Under the pieces are notes generated by a model. It saw only the letters and a list, made by a program, of their open reading frames with translations. It was not told the origin of the DNA and did no database searches. Shown in pieces: positions 18,524 to 25,480 of a DNA stretch of 64,000 bases. The position numbers and the translations under genes are program-made. This DNA is from an uncultured Prevotellaceae bacterium. Its GTDB lineage: Bacteria > Bacteroidota > Bacteroidia > Bacteroidales > Bacteroidaceae. Within the stretch, counting starts at the first letter, position 1; the number at the start of each line of letters is the position of its first letter. The stretch is taken from assembly GCA_902785945.1 (NCBI GenBank), contig CADAAR010000023.1:37822-101821 (forward strand). The letters are read 5' to 3'.

Positions 18524-18551
18524 TTGGTTATTGTTTATTGGTTACTGGTTT
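18524..18551. repeat. Heptanucleotide repeat tract, TTGGTTA type
   Basis: TTGGTTA, TTGTTTA, TTGGTTA, CTGGTTT. It covers the junction between the VirE-N gene and its upstream neighbour and includes the latter's TAA stop codon. Confidence 0.85.
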
Positions 18552-18872
18552 ATCAATCAAAGTCTTCAGGTAGTCCGTCAGCTCGCGCACCTGCGACAAG
18601 ATCTCGATAGCGCCCCGGATATTCCCCAGCCTGCGCTTCACGCTGACCACAACCTTATTACGCTGAGCAGTCTGGCGCAGTGCGCCATTTGCTGTCTCGC
18701 GGAGTGTCACTGATGGCGGAACATACCCTGGTTCCCTCGACAATCGGTTGTATGGTCTGAACACGATGCAACCCGTTTCCGGATCTTTCGACATACCACC
18801 TTCAACACTCTTACCCTGCTCCAGTCTCTCCATGACTGCGAGCGCATTCAACAATAAAACCTCCTTTTTCAT
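18528..18872 (-). CDS. Hypothetical protein in the VirE-N/DUF3987 block
   Basis: 114 residues, not recognised. The N-terminal half contains GCIVFRPYNRLSREPGY; the second half is basic and helical (VVSVKRRLGNIRGAIEILS). The stop codon and last residues (VTNKQ) are encoded by a heptad repeat. It is expressed, if at all, as part of the minus-strand run 19920 to 15535. Confidence 0.6.
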   Translation of the reverse strand: MKKEVLLLNALAVMERLEQGKSVEGGMSKDPETGCIVFRPYNRLSREPGYVPPSVTLRETANGALRQTAQRNKVVVSVKRRLGNIRGAIEILSQVRELTDYLKTLIDKPVTNKQ

Positions 18873-18937
18873 TTTTCCTCCTTTTCAATTAATTAATACT
18901 TCCTTTTCATTAGCCCTTAACAACAAATTTTCTCACT

Positions 18938-19261
18938 TCATATCTCACCTCCTTTCTCTTCCTCAATCCATTTGTAGCAGGCATCGAGAATCATGTCCGC
19001 ACTTGTGCAACCCGTGTATTTCAGCGTGCCCTCGTTCACGAAGTCCAGCAGATTATCTGCTATCTCCACCTGCATATCATTCGTGAAGGCAGGCAGCTGC
19101 ATCATCAGCATATCAAACACCGTTGTACTCACATGCGCCCTGATACACTCCATGATGACCATCGCCTCGATATCCACGCCATACTCATCCTGCAAATCTT
19201 CCACAATCACCCGTACCAGGCGCTTGTTCTTTCTCACTACTGTTACTTTCACCGATTCCAT
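18938..19261 (-). CDS. Hypothetical protein
   Basis: 107 residues, not recognised. It starts with a short beta-rich basic segment (VKVTVVRKNKRLVRVIVEDL), then an acidic helical body and an acidic tail EEEKGGEI. There is no signal or membrane segment. It lies between two other unassigned genes of the same strand. Confidence 0.6.
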   Translation of the reverse strand: MESVKVTVVRKNKRLVRVIVEDLQDEYGVDIEAMVIMECIRAHVSTTVFDMLMMQLPAFTNDMQVEIADNLLDFVNEGTLKYTGCTSADMILDACYKWIEEEKGGEI

Positions 19262-19265
19262 AATT

Positions 19266-19293
19266 CTTCACTCTTCATTCTTCACTCTTCACT
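19266..19293. repeat. Heptanucleotide repeat tract, 4 units (CTTCACT)
   Basis: CTTCACT, CTTCATT, CTTCACT, CTTCACT at a gene junction. The TGA stop of the upstream minus-strand gene (19282-19284) is inside it. Confidence 0.92.
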
Positions 19294-19920
19294 AATTTTC
19301 TCAAAGAGTCCATACTTTTTCATAAGTCCCATCATCATCGAATGCACAGGCAGCGTCACCGCATCCTCATCAATCTTGTTGCAGATAATCCTGAAATGCC
19401 ACCCTTGCACAGGCTTGTGAAAGCTTGTTTTCTTGTCAAATATCAGATAGCTCAGCAGAGCGTAGATCATACGTGTCTGGTCGTAGTAATCGTAGAACTT
19501 GAACACCCGCTTCACAAACGCCTGGTTATCCTTCGTGAGCCACTTAAACAAGAAATCCCTCAGAATTCCAGCGCAGTTGCTGGCTACCTCGCGCTCTCGT
19601 CCGTACTCCTCCTGCAGATCCTCAATGTGATACTTCATCTCCACAATTTGCTTTCGCGACTCTTTCAGTTCTTTCCTCAGATAGTCCACCTCAATGATCA
19701 GACCCTTCTCCTTCTCATCCTTGGCGATGCCCATCTTCCGTAGGCGATACACCTCAGCAATGAGTTCATCTTTTTTCATACCCTCCGGGATAGGCAGTTC
19801 CTCCACTACCGTTTCCTCTTCCTCAGGTTCGTCCAACACCAGTTCTTCCTCTTCGGGCTCCATCGCCTCCAGATTTTCTGTTCCAAGATCCAACAGATCA
19901 ATTACGTTCTCTTCTTTCAT
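19282..19920 (-). CDS. Hypothetical protein with acidic N terminus and coiled coil
   Basis: 212 residues, not recognised. Residues about 1-48 are strongly acidic with Glu-rich runs, about 50-110 look like a coiled coil (DYLRKELKESRKQIVEM), and the C-terminal half is a compact helical domain (FKFYDYYDQTRMIYALLSYL). First gene of the run toward the primase, 67 nt downstream of a -7 element. Confidence 0.65.
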   Translation of the reverse strand: MKEENVIDLLDLGTENLEAMEPEEEELVLDEPEEEETVVEELPIPEGMKKDELIAEVYRLRKMGIAKDEKEKGLIIEVDYLRKELKESRKQIVEMKYHIEDLQEEYGREREVASNCAGILRDFLFKWLTKDNQAFVKRVFKFYDYYDQTRMIYALLSYLIFDKKTSFHKPVQGWHFRIICNKIDEDAVTLPVHSMMMGLMKKYGLFEKISEE

Positions 19921-19986
19921 ACATTTTAAATTTTTATAATCATGAAATTGTTTACTTTCAAATCAGTTTGATTCCTGATTTCCGAC

Positions 19987-19996
19987 TGCAAAATTA
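19987..19996 (-). promoter_or_regulatory. Promoter, -7 element, of the VirE-N block
   Basis: TAATTTTGCA on the minus strand, upstream of the gene starting at 19920; probably drives the minus-strand run down to 15535. Confidence 0.6.
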
Positions 19997-20039
19997 GGAA
20001 GGATTATAAGCCATATCAAGTTCTATCATCCCCAAAAAC

Positions 20040-20073
20040 AATCCCTCCGAAAATGCCTTATTTCAGAGGGATT
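20040..20073 (-). terminator. Intrinsic terminator after the 302-residue hypothetical gene
   Basis: AATCCCTC / GAGGGATT inverted repeat (8 bp, 18-nt loop). On the minus strand it is followed by GTTTTTG. Confidence 0.6.
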
Positions 20074-20129
20074 CCAAGAGAATCAGGATTTTGCACTCAA
20101 TAGAAAATCGTAAAATCCTTTTATTATCC

Positions 20130-21035
20130 TTATATCAATCCCTCGAACGGATTATAAGGTTTAGCCTTCAAGTCAGCTATGTTCTTCTTCACCCAATCAT
20201 AGAGGGCACCACTTCTTGCGCTCTGGAACTTCTTGATATAATCCTCCACCGAACCACAACTCACCGACTCCAGTTTCTCACTCATCACTTTCGCCAGCTT
20301 CTTTCTGGTGACGTCCGACTTGAAGATGCAGTCACAGTCCAAGGCAGCGATGATCTCGCAAAGGTATTTATTGCGCGTCTTGATACTGCACAACTTGTTA
20401 CGAGCCTCCTCCCTGATGCTGCTATCATCCAACAACTTCCAGATGACATCCCCTAGGAGATCAGCCCTGACGCTAGATTTCAAAAGATGCTGGCATACAT
20501 TAACCATCTCAATGCATTCCTTTCTGGTACGCTCCAGCTGGTGTTCTTCAAAGTCCTTCAGGTAAGGAGCCAACTGCGGTTTGATTACAGCCATATCCTC
20601 ATGTATCAGTTCCAAGATAGCTTCGAAATAATAGAATCTAGACAAATCATCTTCCGTTAGAAACGCCTGATTCTTCGTCATATACTTATTCAACCTGTCA
20701 TAACGCAGTGTCAGCAGTTCATTCTTGGGCCCTGTCCAACAAACAAAATAAGACAGCTTGGCACATTCCACATCTAGATTTGTACCGAAAACCTGGTCCA
20801 CTTCCAGCGATACGTCATCGATCACCACTGAACGCTCCCTTACTTCGCGCCCTGTTGGCGAAGGAGCAAAGAGCAGATAGCTGGATTTGAGAAAATCAAC
20901 AATCTCATTGCAAATCTTATCTACCAGTCCTTGGAACGTGAAGTCTTCATGCCACTCCTTCCACTCCTCATAATTCAACTTTGCCTGATGGCGTGCATTC
21001 TCACGACAAATGTTCTCGTCATTTACTTGTTTCAT
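20130..21035 (-). CDS. Hypothetical protein, mainly helical
   Basis: About 301 residues from MKQVNDEN; an ATG 51 nt further upstream is possible. Not recognised. It has no signal or TM segment; the sequence is mostly amphipathic helices with EWKEWHEDF, LSRFYYFEAILELI and a C-terminal SVEDYIKKFQSARSGALYDW. Around residues 70-82 (FAPSPTGREVRERS) the DNA is a palindrome and looks inserted in frame. It has its own promoter and terminator, so it is separately expressed. Confidence 0.65.
   Translation of the reverse strand: MKQVNDENICRENARHQAKLNYEEWKEWHEDFTFQGLVDKICNEIVDFLKSSYLLFAPSPTGREVRERSVVIDDVSLEVDQVFGTNLDVECAKLSYFVCWTGPKNELLTLRYDRLNKYMTKNQAFLTEDDLSRFYYFEAILELIHEDMAVIKPQLAPYLKDFEEHQLERTRKECIEMVNVCQHLLKSSVRADLLGDVIWKLLDDSSIREEARNKLCSIKTRNKYLCEIIAALDCDCIFKSDVTRKKLAKVMSEKLESVSCGSVEDYIKKFQSARSGALYDWVKKNIADLKAKPYNPFEGLI
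20834..20867. repeat. Palindromic repeat inside a coding region
   Basis: GCTCC...GGAGC outer arms and TTCGCGCC/GGCGAA inner arms. Encoded residues PSPTGREVRE are low in similarity to the rest of the protein. Candidate mobile palindrome. Confidence 0.5.
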
Positions 21036-21129
21036 TTTCTTCCGATTTTTGTGAGACGTTGTGGTCGGTGTCCGGACTTCCCTCATGAGACCTCACAAAT
21101 CTCGGGTTAATAATTCAATGATTTCACGA

Positions 21130-21137
21130 CAAAATTA
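21130..21137 (-). promoter_or_regulatory. Promoter, -7 element, of the 302-residue hypothetical gene
   Basis: TAATTTTG on the minus strand, about 95 nt before the chosen start codon. The leader contains short inverted repeats (GTGAG...CTCAC). Confidence 0.5.
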
Positions 21138-21142
21138 GGAAC

Positions 21143-21177
21143 AAAAAAACAGCGAAGGAAGAAATTTTCCTTCGCTG
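21143..21177 (-). terminator. Intrinsic terminator of the S24 gene
   Basis: A perfect 11-bp stem (CAGCGAAGGAA with its complement) and a 6-nt loop, followed on the minus strand by seven T. Confidence 0.9.
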
Positions 21178-21280
21178 TAGAGTTTCTGAGAGTTTTATGT
21201 AGAGTTTTGGCTATTTTCAGCCAGTTTCTGAGAGTTTTAACACTTTTCTGTAGAGTTTTTGAGAGTTTTTGAGAGTTTTC
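21178..21280. repeat. Irregular GAGAGTTTT/GTAGAGTTTT repeats
   Basis: About eight copies of GAGAGTTTT or TAGAGTTTT at spacings of 10-20 bp, between the end of the S24 gene and its terminator. A 62-codon frame across it is low-complexity (lysine, threonine, leucine) and I do not regard it as a gene. Confidence 0.7.
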
Positions 21281-22160
21281 AATCGTCAAATCCATCTCCC
21301 CTCAGCAGCATCCTCTCTGTTTCCTCTGCAATTTTCTTATAATCCATGAATCGGCTTCCCACAACAGGAGCACTATATTCATTCCATTTGTTCACAGGCC
21401 TGGCAAAGCTTTCCACAGCCATTCGCTGCATTTCCGTTGGCTTAGGCAGATGCTTATGATGGGGTACCTCACTCTCCACCAGCTCACAGAACCCTTTATA
21501 GTCTTTCTCACTGATAAGTATCAGATCAACCATCTTTCGGAAAACGGCATACCACAACCTGCCAATCTTAATTTTCTTTGCCAGAGATTTGATCATATAT
21601 GATATGCGATATTGTGGAATATCCACCACCACATCCATCTCCTCTTTTGCTGCTTTCAGTTCACTGGCGATATCTCTGTTCGACACTCTTGGCAGATGTC
21701 TCAATACATCGTATACCACTCCACAGATCATCACATCCTCACTCCTGCCATCGAGCATGATGGGTTTATACTTGTCGCGACGCGCCTTGTTTTGTGGCAC
21801 CAGCCAGCGTATGCCATTCTCGTCCTCAAAAAAAACCTTCAGCGTCACTTCATTGCCAATGGCAGCTATCACGATGTCATTGCTTTTAGGACTTCTATCC
21901 ACTTCCAGCTTAGCATAATCCCCGTCGTATATCTCCCTATCTACCATTGAGTCGCCCTTCACTTTTACCAGAAGTTCTTCTATCATCGATAGTAAGGCCC
22001 TTGGCATAGCTACCGTCTCTATAGGCAGACACCCCATCTCCTCTGGAATTCCCGCTCTAACGGGGCTTTCCACCACAGGTATCAATGTATCACATGGAAG
22101 TGGCGCCCACCCGTTCTTCTCGAGAAGGGCCATCATATCTTCAAGATCCTTGGGATTCAT
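21279..22160 (-). CDS. S24 (UmuD/LexA-type) self-cleaving peptidase-domain protein without HTH
   Basis: 293 residues from ATG 22160; a TTG three codons earlier is possible. The N-terminal half is an S24 domain: a candidate Ala36-Gly37 autocleavage site (RAGIPEE), nucleophile GDSM (Ser71) and general-base lysine in EVTLKVFF (Lys108). There is no helix-turn-helix before it, so it resembles UmuD more than LexA. The C-terminal 150 residues are unassigned, with RVSNRDIASELKAAK and an acidic end. It follows a 35-codon frame 5 nt upstream and a hairpin promoter. It could be a damage-responsive switch or polymerase accessory; no UmuC is near. Confidence 0.78.
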   Translation of the reverse strand: MNPKDLEDMMALLEKNGWAPLPCDTLIPVVESPVRAGIPEEMGCLPIETVAMPRALLSMIEELLVKVKGDSMVDREIYDGDYAKLEVDRSPKSNDIVIAAIGNEVTLKVFFEDENGIRWLVPQNKARRDKYKPIMLDGRSEDVMICGVVYDVLRHLPRVSNRDIASELKAAKEEMDVVVDIPQYRISYMIKSLAKKIKIGRLWYAVFRKMVDLILISEKDYKGFCELVESEVPHHKHLPKPTEMQRMAVESFARPVNKWNEYSAPVVGSRFMDYKKIAEETERMLLRGDGFDD

Positions 22161-22165
22161 AATTA

Positions 22166-22273
22166 TCAATACCTGCTAAGTGTTTCTACTAAATAATCGC
22201 GTGTTTTCTCTCGGAACTGGCGCAATGTATTGACGATCCAGATGTACTGCTGATAAATTTTTGCTGGTTTCAT
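22166..22273 (-). CDS. Small ORF (35 residues) ahead of the S24 gene
   Basis: Starts MKPAKIYQQYIWIVNTLRQ and ends TLSRY. It begins about 38 nt downstream of a -7 element and stops 5 nt before the S24 ATG, so it is the first frame of that transcript. The sequence looks like the N-terminal helix of a larger regulator and may be a truncated gene or a translated leader. Confidence 0.5.
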   Translation of the reverse strand: MKPAKIYQQYIWIVNTLRQFREKTRDYLVETLSRY

Positions 22274-22310
22274 AATTTATTGTTTTTAAATCCATATAAT
22301 TGTTATCATC

Positions 22311-22367
22311 TGCAAAGATAATACAAGGGGTGTCCCAAAACTCGTGACACCCCTCAAACCATTAACC
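22311..22367 (-). promoter_or_regulatory. Hairpin promoter, copy 1 (S24 gene)
   Basis: TATCTTTGCA (22311-22320) preceded on the minus strand by a perfect 9-bp hairpin AGGGGTGTC/GACACCCCT (22326-22354) containing GAGTTTTGGG, and further upstream GTTAATGGTTTGAG. The same architecture occurs at 23.2, 27.5 and 38.5 kb. Confidence 0.8.
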
Positions 22368-22458
22368 AAAATTAAGAATTCCAACTGCTATTTAACGCCA
22401 TTTCAGAACCAGAATCCGAAATGTCGCTTCGGGGTATTTGCATTTTTCCCCAGAATTT

Positions 22459-22490
22459 TTTGGAAAATAATAATAAAAACACTATCTTTG
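22459..22490 (+). promoter_or_regulatory. Promoter of the antitoxin-like gene
   Basis: TTTG, 20 nt, TATCTTTG; full consensus. Confidence 0.8.
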
Positions 22491-22514
22491 CAGCAAAATT
22501 AAAAGATGAAAGTT

Positions 22515-22760
22515 ATGACTGCAATTGAGATGAATGCCGAATTGCTCCGCAACATGAGCATTATAGCAGAGGATGAAAACCTGCTGAAGCGTGCGGTCAA
22601 ATATCTGCGCAAGTTGGTGGCAGAGAAGGAAGACCCTACGTTGATGACGGAGGAAGAATTCTTTGCTCGTATAGATAAGGCTGAGGAAGAGATCGCTGAG
22701 GGCAAAGGTATTACCTTTACCAATAAAGACGACATGAATGCCTGGCTAAATTCGCTCTAA
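22515..22760 (+). CDS. Antitoxin-like protein, orphaned
   Basis: 81 residues from MTAIEMNAELL, chosen to match its paralogue at 33059; a start 9 nt earlier also fits. Helical, acidic: LRNMSIIAEDENLLKRAVKYLRKL, then GKGITFTNKDDM near the C terminus. The 33-kb paralogue is paired with a YoeB-type toxin. Here the toxin frame begins at the overlapping TAATG but is cut after about ten codons, so this is an antitoxin without a working partner. Confidence 0.75.
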   Translation: MTAIEMNAELLRNMSIIAEDENLLKRAVKYLRKLVAEKEDPTLMTEEEFFARIDKAEEEIAEGKGITFTNKDDMNAWLNSL

Positions 22761-22790
22761 TGAAATACACTATTACTTTTGCTCCTGAAG
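22760..22790 (+). pseudogene. Remnant 5' end of a RelE/ParE-type toxin gene
   Basis: ATG overlaps the antitoxin stop (TAATG) and reads MKYTITFAPEA, the typical first strand of RelE-like toxins. The following sequence belongs to an unrelated minus-strand frame, so the toxin was truncated by a deletion or insertion at about 22790. Confidence 0.65.
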
Positions 22791-22919
22791 CTCGCGTTTT
22801 TCAATACTCACACGCACTATCCAGTCTTTATATTCCGAAACCGGAACAGCATAAGCTAATGCATTAAACTCCTCAGCATAGCTGACCATCTTATCAAGCA
22901 ATTCTTTCTTTATTTCCAT
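22773..22919 (-). CDS. Small hypothetical protein (48 residues)
   Basis: Begins MEIKKELLDKMVSYAEEFN and ends EKRELQEQK; amphipathic and charged, soluble. It has an AAGAGGATT ribosome-binding-like sequence before ATG. It overlaps the toxin remnant antisense. Not recognised. Confidence 0.5.
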   Translation of the reverse strand: MEIKKELLDKMVSYAEEFNALAYAVPVSEYKDWIVRVSIEKRELQEQK

Positions 22920-22952
22920 AATCCTCTTGTTTTAATTAATCCTATTGTTAAA

Positions 22953-23156
22953 TTAGAAATTCCAAGCATCAGCATCCAGCCTCATATTCGGACGACGATT
23001 CTTATTCTTCCTGTTCTGCTTCTTGGCATCAAGAACACCGCCAAGAATCCCACCAACAATACTCATAAGCATCGCAAATGTCATAAAGCCAGGCATCATG
23101 AAGAACCCCCAAAGCGCAAAAAATATAACCCAAGGTAATAAAAAACTCTTTATCAT
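22953..23156 (-). CDS. Small membrane protein, copy A
   Basis: 67 residues from MIKSFLLPW, preceded by a GGAGG sequence 8 nt before the ATG, a strong ribosome binding site unusual for this group. Two hydrophobic segments (about 4-22 and 24-45), then a very basic patch KKQNRKNKNRRP and the acidic/aromatic end LDADAWNF. It is a paralogue of the gene at 27245-27436 and shares leader and promoter with it. Function unknown. Confidence 0.7.
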   Translation of the reverse strand: MIKSFLLPWVIFFALWGFFMMPGFMTFAMLMSIVGGILGGVLDAKKQNRKNKNRRPNMRLDADAWNF

Positions 23157-23187
23157 ATCAAATCCTCCAAATTTTATTATTCTCGAG

Positions 23188-23243
23188 TGCAAATATATGC
23201 CCTACCCTGTCTCAAAAGTCGAGACATCCCCAAAAACATTAAC
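23188..23243 (-). promoter_or_regulatory. Hairpin promoter, copy 2 (small membrane protein A)
   Basis: TATATTTGCA (23188-23197), TGTCTC/GAGACA hairpin (23208-23226) and upstream GTTAATG on the minus strand. Same layout as copies at 22.3, 27.5 and 38.5 kb. Confidence 0.75.
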
Positions 23244-23390
23244 TACAATTAAGAATATAAACAGTGAATTAATATATTTTTAGAAAAGGGAACGATATTA
23301 AGGCTTTTATTGGGAAGATAACTATAAAAACGAGCAAATCGATTTTTTAGAGTTTTCTTTGTTTATTCGAAGTTTTTTCTTAATTTTGCA

Positions 23391-23400
23391 GCGGAAACAT
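23391..23400 (+). promoter_or_regulatory. Promoter, -7 element, of the VapBC-type pair
   Basis: TAATTTTGCA, 16 nt before the antitoxin ATG. A clear -33 box was not found. Confidence 0.6.
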
Positions 23401-23415
23401 TTTAATAATTGGCTT

Positions 23416-23667
23416 ATGACAACATTTGCATTAAACAATTTGTGGACATATCTGCAGGGGCTTTCGCTCTCGCAGAGCGATCGTGAGTGGCTGGCCAAAA
23501 AGCTGATTATGCCTAAGGAAACCACATTGATTGAGGATGATAATGCTCGTCTGGATGAAGCATTAAAGAAGTTCAGTGGCGATTTTGGAGGCTCTGCTGA
23601 TGCAATAGCCGTCGCTGAAGATCTCCGACAGGGGGCCGAAATGGTTAAGGATGTAGATACTTGGTGA
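23416..23667 (+). CDS. Antitoxin of a PIN-domain toxin-antitoxin pair
   Basis: 83 residues from MTTFALNNLW; upstream frame extension crosses the promoter. The middle segment LSQSDREWLAKKLIMPKE is of the kind seen in Bacteroidetes antitoxins that precede PIN toxins, and the C terminus is acidic. It ends 2 nt before the toxin ATG. It is expected to bind and inhibit the toxin and to repress the operon. Confidence 0.8.
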   Translation: MTTFALNNLWTYLQGLSLSQSDREWLAKKLIMPKETTLIEDDNARLDEALKKFSGDFGGSADAIAVAEDLRQGAEMVKDVDTW

Positions 23668-23669
23668 TT

Positions 23670-24074
23670 ATGAGCACACACAATATCTACCTCCTCGACA
23701 CTTGCATTTGTATTGCATTGCTTAAGAAAAGTCAAAGTGTGATCCAACGACTCAGAGAAGTTGGCACACATAACTGCAAGATTTCTGACATCACACTGGC
23801 AGAACTTTATTTTGGTGCATTCAAGTCTGGCAGAGAAAAACATTTCAACGATGTTGCTGAAATCTCCAAACTTTTTGAGAAATATCCTATACAGTATACC
23901 CGCAAGTACGGAGAGATACGTTGGGAACTTGAAAAGCAAGGTCTTCATATTGGCGACATGGATATGTTCATCGCAGCCACAGCTCTTGAAGAAGATGTAA
24001 TCCTTGTGACAGGCAACGTCAAACACTTCGAACGGATTCCAGGCTTGAAGATTGAGAACTGGATGACAGAATAA
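23670..24074 (+). CDS. vapC: PIN-domain ribonuclease toxin (VapC family)
   Basis: 134 residues, normal VapC length. The acidic metal-binding residues of the PIN active site are visible: Asp10 (IYLLDTCIC), Glu45 (TLAELYFGA), and Asp96/Asp98 (GDMDMFIAATAL), with VTGNVKHFERIPGLKIENW at the end. VapC toxins cut tRNA or rRNA when released from the antitoxin. The pair is complete and followed by a terminator. Confidence 0.92.
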   Translation: MSTHNIYLLDTCICIALLKKSQSVIQRLREVGTHNCKISDITLAELYFGAFKSGREKHFNDVAEISKLFEKYPIQYTRKYGEIRWELEKQGLHIGDMDMFIAATALEEDVILVTGNVKHFERIPGLKIENWMTE

Positions 24075-24080
24075 CAATGA

Positions 24081-24100
24081 GCCTCGCAGGGATGCGGGGC
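24081..24100 (+). terminator. Terminator of the VapBC-type operon
   Basis: GCCTCGCA/TGCGGGGC stem with a short loop, then TTTAT. Beyond it, 24105-24270 shows no gene or strong signal. Confidence 0.7.
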
Positions 24101-24270
24101 TTTATCGTGTTATTATGGGCACAATGGTTCTTGACCCCATCGCACCTGATGCATATAACTCCCATCCCCTCAGGGCCATAATAATCCGCCACACGATTTT
24201 CTCAAACCATGCAGCGGATAAACAATCTTAACCTATTAATACTAACCTATTGAATGCTTTATATCTTTAG

Positions 24271-25353
24271 TTAATCCCAACCCTCAGGCAATACTATATT
24301 ATTCATATTGCGAGCACGAGAGAACAATGGAGCTATATCATCATCCGTAAATCCTGCGATGCCACATCCGATACGCGTAACCAAGAATACATGATTCTGA
24401 TGCGTCTTGGCAAACTCGATGAACTCATCCACATAAGGCCGGATGGTCTCTACTCCACCCTGCATCGTCGGAATAGCATAGCTCTGACCTTGCAGACCTA
24501 CACCCTGCCCCATGACAGCACCAAACTTGCGTAATGCCACATACGCAGCCCCTCCAGCATGCATACCCTTCAAGTTGCTGCCAAACACGAATATCTCGTT
24601 CGAGGCCAGTCTTGTGACAAATGCTGGCGTATGACGTTTCTCCTCGACAGGCATCTCTTCTGACACATCCATTCTGTCCAACATAATCGAAGGCATAGAA
24701 GAAGGCATCGATGCACCCATAGGCATCTCCTCGAAGACAATAGCACGTTCGTCTAACACCTCAGGCATATCCAGATCCATATCGAAATTCTCACGGAAAT
24801 AAGGCACGATGATCTCATCCTTCAGTTTCTTGTATTTCTGCGAGATGGCAGCGGGCGTGATGCCCATCTGTGCAGCCACCTCCTTACCCTTGAAACCTCG
24901 AAGCAACAGCATCATGATGATTTGCCTGTCATCCCTGCTCATGGGCACATGGTCGCACACGTCCTCCACCATCCGATTAAACTGCAAACGCAGGTCGCTG
25001 GTTACATCGAATGATCGCAGATAATCCTCAAACGTGATGCTGCCATATTCCTTCCTGTACCATTTCAGCGCATCAAGAACCACATAACGGAACCCATTGA
25101 TAAGCCATGTCTTCAAGCTGACCTCTGGCGAATGATCCTCCAATGGTTTCCAGTCATGCTCCATCAGATAAATGGCATACTGATGAGCCAGCGACATAAA
25201 GTCAAGATTCTGTTTCTCACGCAACTGATAGCGCTGGTCGAACAGGTTATAGCCCACCTCACAATACCCGTAGAAATACTCTCGGATAATGTCTGAATCT
25301 CCCTTTCGGAAGCCATTGATAATCTCCTTTTCGGATAGGTTACTGTAGTACAT
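24271..25353 (-). CDS. ECF sigma-factor-like protein fused to a macro-like domain
   Basis: 360 residues. Residues about 1-190 look like an ECF sigma factor: an N-terminal helical region 2-like part (SEKEIINGFRKGDSDIIREYF) and a region 4 HTH (DRQIIMMLLLRGFKGKEVAAQMGITPAAISQKYKKL). A linker rich in Met, Pro and Ser follows (about 190-240). Residues about 245-360 match the A1S_2505/macro-like family: IFVFGSNLKGMHAGGAA, GVGLQGQSYAIPTM and TRIGCGIAGFTDDDIAPLF, which suggests binding of ADP-ribose or a related nucleotide. It is divergent from a VWA gene. The frame is continuous with no sign of a frameshift. Confidence 0.82.
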   Translation of the reverse strand: MYYSNLSEKEIINGFRKGDSDIIREYFYGYCEVGYNLFDQRYQLREKQNLDFMSLAHQYAIYLMEHDWKPLEDHSPEVSLKTWLINGFRYVVLDALKWYRKEYGSITFEDYLRSFDVTSDLRLQFNRMVEDVCDHVPMSRDDRQIIMMLLLRGFKGKEVAAQMGITPAAISQKYKKLKDEIIVPYFRENFDMDLDMPEVLDERAIVFEEMPMGASMPSSMPSIMLDRMDVSEEMPVEEKRHTPAFVTRLASNEIFVFGSNLKGMHAGGAAYVALRKFGAVMGQGVGLQGQSYAIPTMQGGVETIRPYVDEFIEFAKTHQNHVFLVTRIGCGIAGFTDDDIAPLFSRARNMNNIVLPEGWD

Positions 25354-25480
25354 ATTCTATTATTTGGGTGCGAATTTACAAAAAAATCTTCAGACCTGCT
25401 TAATTTTTTCGAGAAATCTTCTTCTAAATGATAAAGACATGTCTCAGACAACAGTATTAACAATTTAAAAGATTACAATT

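Larger units (their letters stand above)
16090..18524 (-). pseudogene. VirE-N (BT4734-like)/DUF3987 primase-helicase protein, frameshifted
   Basis: The 5' part (from 18524) encodes a BT4734-like/VirE N-terminal domain: LTGLVVMDVDHV, then ITPSGHGLKIVFKA and ESCKDASRM. It then leaves frame. The rest continues in another frame from about 18051 as a DUF3987 domain of some 650 residues with Walker A GDPASGKSF and a C-terminal helical/winged part. In intact relatives the two are one polypeptide, thought to act in replication of mobile DNA. The short sequence GAGGATGT sits at the junction and the residues expected between DASR and FIDKELF are missing, so a small deletion is likely. A TTG start at 18051 could allow a separate DUF3987 protein. 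Two repeat insertions lie in frame (17492-17516, 18227-18260). Confidence 0.82.

Noticed and set aside
21107-21295. A 62-codon minus-strand frame in the GAGAGTTTT repeat region
   Set aside because: Low-complexity translation caused by the DNA repeat, lies across the terminator of the S24 gene, no plausible start context.
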